NCBI RefSeq assembly: GCF_020520425.1
Contig: NC_079491.1
Location: 7,985,143-8,049,142, forward strand
Reading direction: 5' to 3'
Origin: Spinacia oleracea
Taxonomy: Eukaryota; Streptophyta; Magnoliopsida; Caryophyllales; Amaranthaceae
DNA length: 64,000 nt
Made by a program: the position numbers and the translations under genes. Under the pieces are notes generated by a model. It ran no database searches. It was not told the DNA's origin and saw nothing but the letters and a program-made list of their open reading frames with translations. Positions 1-10,748 of this stretch are shown piece by piece; the stretch's first letter is position 1, and each line of letters begins with the position of its first letter.

Positions 1-205
1 TTGGAGAATGGGGGTTAATTAGAGGGTAAATTTTGGATCCCTATAGAGATGCGAAATACTGAGAGATTTCCTCAAGATAAAAGTTACAGCAGCTAAAACA
101 AAGATATATAGGCACAAGGGGGTTGTGTTTATATTTGCCACATTCACACATACATACACATAGAGAAAGAAGGTGAGTGGGGGGTGGGGGAGAACTGAAT
201 GATAC

Positions 206-3200
206 CTCTGATTGGAGATATGGGACTGAGGCAACAGTAAAAACAAATCCTGCGAGTATGTAATATGATGGAGGTCCATCCTCAGTACACGCTGGAATGA
301 GCTTCTTGTGAGTATCAAGTTTGATGTTGAATTCGTGCATCACCAAATTCCGAAGTACCTTAATTTTGGCATTATCTCCAGTATACTTCTGGGATAAAAG
401 GTAAGTAAAACCTATACGCTCTCCATGCCTGAAAGGAACTACAGAAAGGTAGACACGGGGGTCAATTGTGGATGCAATGTTGCATACTTTATTCACTATT
501 TTAAAAGTAACTTTCAACTTAAGTTGAAATTTTATGTTAACAACAAATATATAATTGGTTCAACCTATCCAATCAATGTTTTCAATGCATAATTTAGAAT
601 TTCTTCTTTTTAGTAAGGTAGTTTTCGCAAGTTACACCAAGATGACAACATCAAAGTGTCAGCAAACGGATTAAAGAATCAGGCATCATACTCATAAATC
701 TCATAATTAGGACCAAACACTTTCAGCTACAGAAATATTTCTGACTTTGAAATTGGCAAATTGCACAACGAAATTTGATGTTCCAACATGTAGAAAGTTA
801 GAAACTCATGCTGAATTTCACCATTATTCAACTATGAGGCATGATAGTGAAGCCTTAGGGAATCTTTAAATCTAGCATAAGGCATATGCCTAGCAAAAAG
901 GAGGTTTACATTTGCACTTTGAAAAGATCCACACTTCAAACCCCAAATAAATACAGGTACTTCGTAAGATACAGTGTAAAATACTTAAGAGCTAGTTTGA
1001 ATGGCAGTATGGGTACAACTAAATGTACCAACTTCAATTTCCATGGAAAAAGTAAAATAGAAAATGTTTTGTTACGTCACCTTCATTGAACCCTTAGTTG
1101 CCCCCGTAACTTATTTTGTTCCCATAAATTTAGAACGTTGTTTATTTAAGAGAAGTTACATAAGTGAAACTTAAAAGCAACCAAACAGTAAAATACAATT
1201 TGAGCAGGCATGTCACCACAGACTGGAATTGATCGTGATACATGGTTTTACACCAAAACGCTTCCCAGGACCAAGAAAATCTTAACACAAAGGGAGGCAA
1301 AATACTAAATAAGGTCACTGGATTCTGTTTGTCACCTTTCTACTTAAAGGGTCAAGGGGACAGCAGAACAGTTTTAAAACTTAATTACCTGTTCCATCAT
1401 TTCCAATATCAACCCCATCAAAGCTCAGGATAACATCTGATGACTCCAAAACCTTGGATTCAGGAGCAGTAGCTTCAACTCGTGTAACAAGTATACCCTT
1501 TTGATCAGATTTCATTCCCATTGCTACACGCAAGTCAGGATTCTCCATCTTTTGCCACTCAAACCCAAGAATTGGGAACCCTGAGAAGAATATATACCTA
1601 ATATTAGATGAAATAAATCAGACACAAGAATAAACCAAAACGAAGTTACTTTAACAGTTGTTCTAGTGTGTTTTAAAAGAACATCACAGCAAAATTCAAA
1701 AAATAGAAGGCCAAATTTGTCAGTTGAACTCTACCAGTATATGCTCCATTCCTCTCGTAATCTTGAATAAAGTGCATGATGACAGGTGTAGGAATAACAT
1801 AACCAATATTTTCCGCATCTTCCTGTTTCATTGACTGAAATGCAATGCCTACGCAATTGCCTTCGTCGTTGAAGGCTGGACCACCAGAGTTTCCAGAGTT
1901 TATTGCAGCATCCACCTACAACAGCAGCATGGAAAAGGAATCAGTAAAAGCGAGTAAGGCCAAAGTTAACCATGAAAACAAGAATCCTGAATGCATACCT
2001 GCAAGCCTAATAGCTCAGACCACCCATGTACATACGAGAGGATCTCCCTGCGTGAGACAACTCCACTAGTTACAGAGATAGTATCTCCTCCTATTGGATA
2101 CCCCACAACAGTCACCGCGTCCTGAAGAGCAGGCAATTCGCCAAACTCTACTGGTGAAACACCTTCCCAGAATTCATCATCTTTGACCGTCAGCAAAGCT
2201 GTAAAACCCCACACACAAATTTTATCCGGAAAATTCTGAAACCAACCCAAGCCCATTATACACAAATTTAAAGCCTCTAAAGAGTGTTCTCTTTACCTGA
2301 ATTTCATTTATCTTATTTGAACGTATTTGCGTTGAACTTGTATTAGCTGAACTTATTAGTTCTGTACTTAACTTATCTTATCTGAAAGTATTAATCTTGA
2401 AGTTATCTTATCCGAACTTATTAGCCTGGACTTATATTATCTGAACTTATTAGTCTTGAACTTATATTATATGGACTTATTAGCCTTGAACTTAACTCAA
2501 ACTTCTTAGCCTTAACTAATATTATATGAACTTATTAGACTTGAAATAAGTGAAAATAAGGCGAAGAGAAAATACAATGCTAACACTAATACTTTTCCCC
2601 GTGTAAGTTAGAGTGTAAACAATCTCTCTAACAATTTGCAAGTAAGAGCCACAAATGCATACATCTGACCTGCCAAAAGACTAAAAACCTGCCTACAAAA
2701 GAACCCATCTAAATTTTGTTATTTGTATATCTCAGCAATAGTCATTTCTCCTTAAACCCAGTGCATGCAAAAACAAATACCAAAAAGACATTCAAAACAA
2801 AGGTATCAATTAACTTTTAAAAAATAAACCAATAAAGATCATAAGTTCAGAGTATTGTCAAAGCAATTCCAAAAATATCATACCAATATCACACTCAGTC
2901 CCAACGGCGAGTACAGTGGCCAAGTACTTAGTATCAGAGCCCCGCTTCTTGAGCTTAACCTGAGTGTAGTGTGCCACTGAATGAGCATTTGTCAAAATCC
3001 TCCTCCCTGCAATGACAAACCCACTACTTGAGGAACTACGCTGCTTCTTCCTCTGCCACGGAAGGGAATAATTGGGCTTTGAATGAACACAAAACACCTT
3101 CACCACGGCATCCATCAATGGAACAACCCGTGCAGAAACCGCCCCCAGTTTGTGGCCACCGTCGCCATTCAACTCCATAGATAATGGGGACTTGTCCAGA

Positions 3201-3223
3201 TTATTGTCGTAGAGGCTCGGCAT
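206..3223 (-). CDS. DEG9: DEG9-like serine protease, copy A (3' end outside window)
   Basis: Deg/HtrA-family trypsin-like protease, DEG9 type, ATP-independent; Arabidopsis DEG9 is nuclear (from memory). Visible exons, 5' to 3' on the minus strand: 2884-3223, 1999-2198, 1735-1915, 1389-1580, 206-438, all with GT-AG borders and the same lengths (340, 200, 181, 192, 233) as copy B. They give 382 residues. The catalytic triad is complete: His81 in ILTNAHSV, Asp112 in ECDI, Ser190 in [10 protein letters not shown]. The first PDZ domain follows ([16 protein letters not shown] onward). By comparison with copy B, four C-terminal exons should lie left of position 1. The start at 3223 is shared with copy B. 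The N terminus is shorter than the Arabidopsis protein I remember, so an upstream exon is possible. No stop or frameshift is seen, so the copy looks functional as far as it is visible. Confidence 0.9.
2285..2570. repeat. Degenerate CTTATTAG/CTGAACTTA repeat inside DEG9-A intron 1
   Basis: About 285 bp made of imperfect units such as cttatattatctgaactta and ttattagtcttgaactta. Intron 1 of copy A is 685 bp against 411 bp in copy B, so this block explains the size difference and was gained in A or lost from B. A reverse-complement relative lies at 23925-24095 in the last intron of the ROP gene, so this is a dispersed family, perhaps a small MITE that expanded internally. Confidence 0.6.
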
Positions 3224-3426
3224 TAGACAACACAGAAATCAACGTCACCAGGGTCGAATAAAGATGCAGTTCCGATGAAGGAGTGTAAGGCGTCTAGGAT
3301 CTCGAAAAGGGATATACTGGATTTCTGAATTCTGATTATTGCCACCAATTTCTGGGTATTTAAATACTGAAAATTTTGCAGATTGGGTTGGTGAAATTCG
3401 ACAGATATAAGTCTTAGTCTTTTCAT
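3223..3426 (-). other. Conserved upstream ORF overlapping the DEG9 copy A start
   Basis: A 67-codon ORF lies in the presumed 5' leader. Its stop codon TAA overlaps the DEG9 ATG by one base (TAATG). The homologous leader of copy B (15100-15297) has an ORF of very similar sequence that ends in the same TAATG, although a 6-nt indel and several substitutions separate them. It could be a regulatory uORF coupled to the main start. It could also be leader sequence that has simply not diverged much since duplication. It matches no protein I recognise. Confidence 0.45.
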
Positions 3427-4286
3427 ATTAAATAACAGTGTATGAACATATCATATAATTCCAAACTTTATGAACAAATTTCGTATTACCTTCCTGATCA
3501 CGAAACTTAACCCACCCATTAAACCAACTCTTTCTTCTATAATACCTTGACTAGAATTTCAGACCTTAAAAGTTTAATGGAATATTAAATGACTTGGGAA
3601 TTAACAATATTTAAAGGAAAATGATATACTAACTACTAGCACCAAAAAAAAAAATACTAACTACTAAGGGCTGCATACAAGAGCTAAAAGTGGAAATATT
3701 AAGGTAAATCAAACATTAATTACGCCGATCGACTCATGATTCGTCATACATACTAATTTAGTAAATGTATTAATCCCACCCACTCAATCAAACAAATTAG
3801 GGTTCATCATACGAAACAACACCGAAAGTGGAGATATTAAATGACTTGAGAAAGAACCCCCAAATTAATCCCACCCCCTCAATTAGACAAATTAGGGTTC
3901 TTAAATAAGAAATAACACCGAAAGTGGAGAAAATTTATCACATTTTGGAATCAAATTGCAGCTTAACTATACACAAATAAGAATTAAAGCATAATTGTGT
4001 TAACAATTAAGGAAGAAATACCAGTTTTTTTGGACAAAAGAGAGGAGCGGAGAAGCTTCATCTTTGCTAATGTTGAACAACAATGGTCAATGGCGGCCTG
4101 ACCTCCGATTCAAGCAGACCTCTAGCATAACCAGCATGCCAACATAATTAGTGGCAAGTTGGCAACAAAGTTGCAAATAATAGTTACCGTGTTACCGAGG
4201 TCATTTTCCAAAGTAACCTTCATTTGTTTGACATCGTCAAAAATTTATCAAGTGTGGACCAAAGTGAAAACGAATCGATCTATTTA

Positions 4287-4538
4287 ATATTTCCTCTGTT
4301 CTTAATTATATGACACAATGGGGTTTTAGACACTATTCACACAAACACCTTTGACTTCCTTTTGTGGTTTATACATAAACGTGTCGGGTGTTATTAGATT
4401 CGTATCAGTAAATATTATTTAAATATCAATTTTTATAATTTTTTCCGATATACAATTAGAGATATTAATGTTTGAAATCGTGCATTGACATACGTGCATA
4501 AATAATTGTGTCATTTAAAAAAGAACGGAGGAAGTATC
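4287..4538. mobile_element. MITE, mariner/Stowaway-like termini
   Basis: About 250 bp with ~33-bp imperfect terminal inverted repeats: the left end reads ttcctctgttcttaattata and the right end carries the complement (aaaagaacggaggaagtat), both followed inward by gacacaat or its complement. TA flanks the ends. The CTCCGTTC-type terminus is typical of non-autonomous Tc1/mariner MITEs in plants. It contains no coding sequence. It sits just beyond the 5' limit of the DEG9 duplication homology. Confidence 0.7.
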
Positions 4539-4747
4539 TATTAAGAAGTACATTATACTATAACCGATATCATAAATGATACTCACTTTTTCGTGTAAAA
4601 TTTTTCTGCCAATTTTTTTTTAAAAAAAATATATCTACTTTATTTTTATTCTTTTCTATCCTTTTTGTATAAATTATTTATGTATGGAAAACAAATATTG
4701 GAATGTACTCCGTATTTTCTTTATAAAAGAAAAAAAATCAGATTATC

Positions 4748-4762
4748 ATCAATTTATTCTAG
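4748..4762. repeat. Left target-site duplication of LINE
   Basis: The 15-bp sequence ATCAATTTATTCTAG is repeated exactly at 8581-8595, directly after the A-rich tail of the LINE. The two copies fix both ends of the insertion. Confidence 0.9.
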
Positions 4763-4784
4763 CTTTTTGATTGATTTTAGTCTC

Positions 4785-7700
4785 CTTGATCTCTTAATTT
4801 CAGAAGAGGAGAACTTGGAGCTCATTAGGCCTGTGTCAAGCCAAGAAATTAAAGATGCTATTTTCCAATGTGACCCGGATAAAGCACCAGGTCCAGATGG
4901 ATACCCGCCTTTCTTTTTCCAAAAGTTCTGGCCAATTGTAGGCAACTCGGTAACAAAAGCTGTAAAGGCTTTCTTCCACTCAGGAAAACTTTTGAAGGAA
5001 GTAAACCACACCTTTATAGCTTTAATCCCTAAGATTGAAAACCCATAAGCATCAAACCATTTTCGGCCAATTAGCCTTTGCTCCACGATCCATAAGATAA
5101 TTTCGAAGGTCTTAGTAAACAGATTAAAAGTGGTATTAGGTAAACTCATCCATCCACTCCAAGGAGCTTTTACTCCCGAAAGACTAATACAAGACAATAT
5201 TCTTCTAGCACATGAAGTTTTCCACTCCTTTAAAAATAAACGGGGAAAAGTGGATGGATTGCGATTAAATTAGATATGGAAAATTAAGGCTTATGATCGT
5301 TTAGAATGGAGTTATGTCCTAGAAACATTGTCAAAACTAGGCTTCCATGAAATATGGATAAATTGGATAAGAGAATGCATTACCTCAGTCTCTTTTTCTG
5401 TACTAGTAAATGGCACCCCAACAGACCAATTGTTTCCATCTCGAGGTATTAGGCAAGGCGATCCATTATCGCCATACCTTTTTATCCTGTGCAGAGCTCC
5501 TTGCTAGAAATTTAAGTTACCATAGTATTAATGGTCACAAGCTTATAGGTGTAACGGGTTGCTACTTTCTAGCTCTTAGCTTGACTACCTCTACCGAGAA
5601 GCTCTCTCTCGCTTCAGGTTTGCACAGGATTTATCGTTACTCATGTCAGCATTCTCACTTCTGATATCTCCAGGTGTTGTCACCAAAAACCTTCCCCGGA
5701 GGTTTAGTGAGCACCATGCCGAATTTCTCTACCATTTTCTTCTGGAGTCAAGCCAGCAAAGAAAAGACTTATTATAGGTCGATCCGGCCGTGGACTTCAA
5801 TCCTGTTAGGAGTTCGGCCCGCGTGGAGCCGAGGGGCCGTCGGCACCAATCCGTTGCCCGGGCCGCTCCATAAAAAAGCTAGCCCATCTATGACATTTCT
5901 GCGACCCCCTTCAAAAAAAAGGAAATGCGGGCAGGGTAGAGCTCCGCGGAGGGTTCGAAATGTTAAGTCAGCAACACTTCCAAATGCCACTTCTTCCCGT
6001 CGCACCCGTCTTCAGGAGAATTTTGAAAACAAATTCAAAACATTTTTTTTTATGGAGAATCAGACCCGATCTTCGGATTGTCGAGAACAGAGACTAAAAT
6101 CTCGCACCTTAAACAGTGTTTTCGTCCCAAATACTTGCACCAGGTTTTTTTAGAAAAGCTTGTTCATAACAGCATCCCGTCAGCCAGACTGCTGAGCAAG
6201 GCCCGCGCCCATCTTTGTTTGAGGGAAATCCTCTCCGCGTTCCGGCTGATGCCGCACCGAGAGGTGGAACTCTTTGTGCCATTGATTTATGTGAGTCAAG
6301 TACAGAGAACAAAAGGATTGTCAATGAGCATCCTGCTGGGTGGAGGAACGCCGATCTTTATATTCTGCTTCCGCTACCTGTCTGATGAGGTATTACAGAG
6401 GCTCGTTCAACAGGCAGTCTCGCGATCGGGCATGAGTGTCCGGAAGTTGTAACGCCAGGTCATTCGCGAATGAAAATTCCTTTTCTTACGTTTGCGGATG
6501 ATACCATGATTTTTGCCAAAGCATCCTCCCAGAGCTGCACCATTATCAAGAATATCCTTGATAAATACTTCAAGATGTCTGGTCAGCTTGTGAATTTCAA
6601 TAAATCGGCCTTTCAATGTACCAAAAATGTTAGTCAAATTGAAAGAGATGACTTCAAGAGAATACTTCAAATGGAAGAATCTAGCTCTCTGGGAAATTAC
6701 CTAGGATGTCCTATTATAGACAGTAGAGTCACCAATGAAACTTTTTCAAGTATTCTCACTTCAACCCAAAACCAATTAACAAAGTGAAAGGCAAATTCAC
6801 TATCACAAGCAGGTAGAACAGTTCTTATCCAATCCAATTTAGCCTCCAAAGCTAATTACCAAATGCAGAGCTTCACACTTCCTAGTACCCTAAACTCAAA
6901 GCTAGACAAAGTATATAGACAATTTTTCTGGAACAGGGATACTTTTTCTAAAGCACCAAATTTAATAAGTTGGGATAGGATTTGTAAGCCAAAATGTTTA
7001 GGGGGTTTAGGCTTTAGAAAGGCAGAAGTAAATAATACAGCTATGCAGTTAAAACTTCTTTGGAGAATCATCACTTATCCTTCAAACTTCTGGGTTCAAC
7101 TTGTCTAAAGGAAATACCTAAAGAATATATCTTTATTTGATTATGCCCCCTCCTCAAATTGTTCCTGGCAGTGGCGTAATTTGACGAAGTTAAAGCCTCT
7201 CTTCCTAAAAGGAATTCGTTGGCAAGTGGGGAATGGGAAGGATATTGATTTTTGGAAGGATAATTGGGCCTTCCCTTCCCCTATAGCTGACCAGGTCATC
7301 ATTCCCACCACTTTTCATAATCTTAAGGTGGCAGATTTCATTTCCTTGGATAATCAATGGGATATTGATAAACTTAAACACATCATGCCTCTTCATTTGG
7401 TTTCCAAAATTGAGTCCATTCCGATTCCTAGAAATAATATTCCTGACAAATTATTTAGGGGGCCTGACCCTAGTGACAGTTTTTCCACAAAATCTGCTGC
7501 TTGTCTTGTCCAAGGCCTATCTCTAGCTCCCGAAAATAAAGTGTGTTTTAGTTGGATTTGGAAACTCAATGTTGTTCCAAAAGTAAAGAATTTCTTATGG
7601 AAAATCTGTAATGATGCTCTCCCCTCCAAAGAAAGATTATTTCGTAGTCATGTAGCAGTACCTCTCCAATGTCAATTTTGTTCACATTACACAGAGGATA

Positions 7701-8547
7701 GCTCCCACCTCTTTCTCTATTGCCCTTATGGTGTTGATCTTTTTGTTAAACTCCATCTCAATCAAGGTTGGGCTACCCCCCTGTTAGTCCCAATGCCTCA
7801 TTGCTAGAAAACCTGCTACGTTTCAAGACTTCTTTAGGTTGGGAGGGAACATCAAGGATTGCTACTACTTGGTGGCATATTTGGTTTGCTAGGAATGCTT
7901 TAGTTTTTCGTAATGAGTGCATTTCTATCACTGATAATTACAATCTTATTTGTAATCATTTTAGAACTCTCTCTAGTATGGAAGATCAAAATAGTGCCAC
8001 AGAGCATCAAGGTCAGAAAAGACATAATATAATCAAAGAAGTGGCGTGGTCTTGTCCACCTCCAGGTTTCTTGAAACTGAATTTCGATGGTGCTAAAAGA
8101 GGATCTACTTCCACAAGTTTGGGTTATGTGATTCGAAATGAGAAAGGTGATCTCATCCTTGCGGGAGCAAAGGTGTTGCATCCAGAAGGCTCTATCCTAT
8201 TTGCAGAAGCTTGTGCACTCAGAGAAGGCATCAAAAGTGCAATGGCGTTGGACTGCAAAAATTTGATCATTGAGGGAGATAATTTGGTGGTGATCAATTC
8301 CATGAATCGTGTGTGGCAGGTCCCGTGGGAAATTAATGGCCTCATTGGAGACTCTCTGGCGGACTTATCCAACACCGATAATTTTGTGATCAACCATTGC
8401 TATCGGGAGGCTAATCAAGCGGCTGATTTTATGGCGGCAAAAGGAAGCTCTTGTATTTCTATGTCGCTTTGGTTTTCGTCTTTTGATCCTTCCCTTTCCC
8501 TTATCATCCGCAAGAATGCTTTAGGTTATCCCTTTCAAAGGGACTAA
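4785..8547 (+). pseudogene. LINE ORF2 remnant: RT, zf-RVT, RNase H
   Basis: Homology runs through several frames. There is an in-frame stop at 5046-5048, further disruptions before 5500, stops at 6785-6787 and 7106-7108, and a frameshift near 7790 between the zinc-binding region and RNase H. The YADD-like centre is FADD in FLTFADDTMIFAKAS. The RNase H section (7768-8547, 259 codons open) keeps the LNFDGA start, an AEACAL motif and a late Asp in QAADFMA, so the 3' third is the best preserved part. No functional protein is expected. In an intact element it would reverse transcribe the element's own RNA. Confidence 0.88.
5557..6454. other. Insert inside the LINE, possibly mitochondrial DNA (NUMT)
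   Basis: LINE homology stops after HKLIGV (near 5553) and resumes at TPGHSRMKIPF (near 6455). TGTAACG occurs at both edges (5550-5556 and 6448-6454). Skipping from one copy to the other restores the RT reading frame, so the segment looks like a clean insertion with a 6-7 bp duplication. It is GC-richer than its surroundings, has no terminal inverted repeats and no LTRs. Its right end encodes QQAVSRSG...RKL, which resembles plant mitochondrial matR as I remember it. Origin in mitochondrial DNA is therefore an inference. The insertion geometry is directly visible. Confidence 0.5.
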
Positions 8548-8580
8548 TTAACCTGGTTTTCCTTTCCTTATCAAAAAAAA

Positions 8581-8595
8581 ATCAATTTATTCTAG
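8581..8595. repeat. Right target-site duplication of LINE
   Basis: Exact copy of 4748-4762 (ATCAATTTATTCTAG), placed immediately after the A tail. Confidence 0.9.
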
Positions 8596-8879
8596 TTGGA
8601 CCAATGAAAAGGGGTGGGGCACAATTACGGGACATAGAATTTAAACTGAATGGAGAAAGGATAATTATTTCACTTAACAATGTGTTAAGTTACAAATAAC
8701 TGGCTCACTCTCAAAAATGGTAAAATAACCAACTTATGGGGAGTACAATAAATTTATCAAATACACTTCTCAATTGTGATGACTGATTTGCTTGTGTAAA
8801 CAGAATTCTTGCAGACTATTGTCTAAATAGGTGAAGAAATATACATCAGGTAAAACAACTGCAACTGGAAATCTGAGCT

Positions 8880-10686
8880 TCAAACTTCAGCATATGATTT
8901 AAGATCGTCAGACATTGCAGAAGGTATGCAGTGTGTAGCCAGGATATCTGCAGTAGCAGCTTTAGCAGTCTCCGTCCGAAGAATGACTGTCTGTCATAAG
9001 AAACACAGTGATCAATCGTAAACTGCTTTCGCATGTATTCATGCTAATATCTAAGATTGCATATGTGATGCTATGGATAAGCTTAAAAGAGGAGTGAAAT
9101 GAGTACCTTGTTGAATTCTAGATCGAACTTCAAAAATTCATCGTTGCAGGACTCCACCATACTTGCCAAGCTTTTTAAGTTCTTCACGGGGTTACCATTG
9201 ACAGCAAGAACCTGACATGAAAGCAGCAAAATGAAAACGGTCACGTACATCACCCATAAGTGGTAGAGCAAAGAACAGGTATGAAAGGTACTTCTTAAGT
9301 TCTAAGGGAAAGCCAATAGATACCTGAGCGTTAGCAAGATCTTCATATCCGATGTTGATGTCAGCTACAAGAACCTATAAATAAGGAGACAAAAATAAGA
9401 AATACATAAGCAATCACAACTCCACAATAATTTGCCATGTGCTAAATGTTGCAACAATAGTGAGAAAAAGACAATCTCAATTTAGGCCAATTGATTGTGA
9501 GATGACAAGTCATAAGTTGAAAATGACTGTAAATCAATCACAACTTCCTCAAATTTGTGTTCCTCAATTTCTCTAGCTTGACTCACTTGCACGTCGTATG
9601 ATTTCAACTTACAATTCATACACAGTATCTTCATTTAAATAAGTTTACGTATAATACATTAAGAAATTAATGATAGGTATAGCAGATAACTTGTTACAAC
9701 GCATTCTTAGAAACAGAAACACCTCTCCACTTCTAAAATAAACAAAAATATCCATTCTAAATAAAACCAATGCTAAATTTGAGATGAACTTTTAAAATGT
9801 TTGTAATAGACTGAACAAGTTAAACCTGGGTATTAAGATGGCACCAATAACTTGGTGGACAACATGTGCACTTGTGCAGGGGCTAATGTCTCAAAAAGCC
9901 CGACTGCCTTGGCCAGTGTGTTGGCCAGCACCATGTATGCCCTCTCCGACGACTCTTATCTATCAGTAGCCACCTGCTACCCAAACCTGATCCACTACAT
10001 AGCTAACCAACTCTGTTTTTTTTTTCAAATCCTAAATATCTTTTAAGTTCGTCTCCCACATAAAAGGAGGGACCAAATAAAAATAAACTTGGACTCCTCT
10101 AGAGAAGACCACCCCTATCTAAGAATCTGCATACAGCATCAATTCTGCAATTGGAGTTCGAGGAGCAATCAGGGATACTCAAAACTGTGACACGAGATAC
10201 AATTCCCATTTTAAGAAATCATCAGCCGCAAATGGTGGATGAACAATTGCACTAGAGGCTCCATTATTGTATTAGCTCATGCACCCTCATCTAATTTCAA
10301 TGTCATGCTCAAAATTCATTATCATCTAATTTCAATAAACTTCAAAGATTCAAACTCGTGACTACCAGATCACTCTAACGCTACTACGTATAATATCCTA
10401 GCCTAAGTGCCTAACAACTCTTCAACATCACAAGTGCAACATCAAGGGCAATACAATGATTTTTATGTCATTTTTACAAGTTTACAAATTACAACCACCA
10501 CCATAAACCACAGCAAAACTACAAAATACATTAAACACCAACCATATAACCATGTTAGAAAAAAAATTATGGTTTGGCATGCGATGCCACAAATAAGATA
10601 GTTTTCAAAATTTTAATGTAAACCGAATTTCATAAAACTAGCTAGTCGTGACAACTTGAAAATTCTAAAAAGCTTCTTCTATGCAA

Positions 10687-10748
<62 letters not shown>

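Larger units (their letters stand above)
4763..8580 (+). mobile_element. 5'-truncated LINE (L1-type non-LTR retrotransposon)
   Basis: The element starts abruptly inside the reverse transcriptase ORF and ends in a short A tail (tcaaaaaaaa) followed by a perfect 15-bp target-site duplication, the hallmark of target-primed reverse transcription with 5' truncation. ORF1 and the endonuclease are missing. In order it holds RT motifs (DKAPGPDGYPPFFF near 4880, [14 protein letters not shown] near 5441-5488 allowing frame changes, FADDTMIF near 6494), a zf-RVT-type cysteine region (7640-7735) and an RNase H domain (8040-8460). A foreign segment interrupts it at about 5557-6454. It lies in the spacer between the two DEG9 genes. 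Confidence 0.92.

Noticed and set aside
9852..10046. 64-codon ORF on the plus strand in DEG9-B intron 6
   Set aside because: It lies in an intron of the opposite strand, with no domain, and is broken by a poly-T run near its end.
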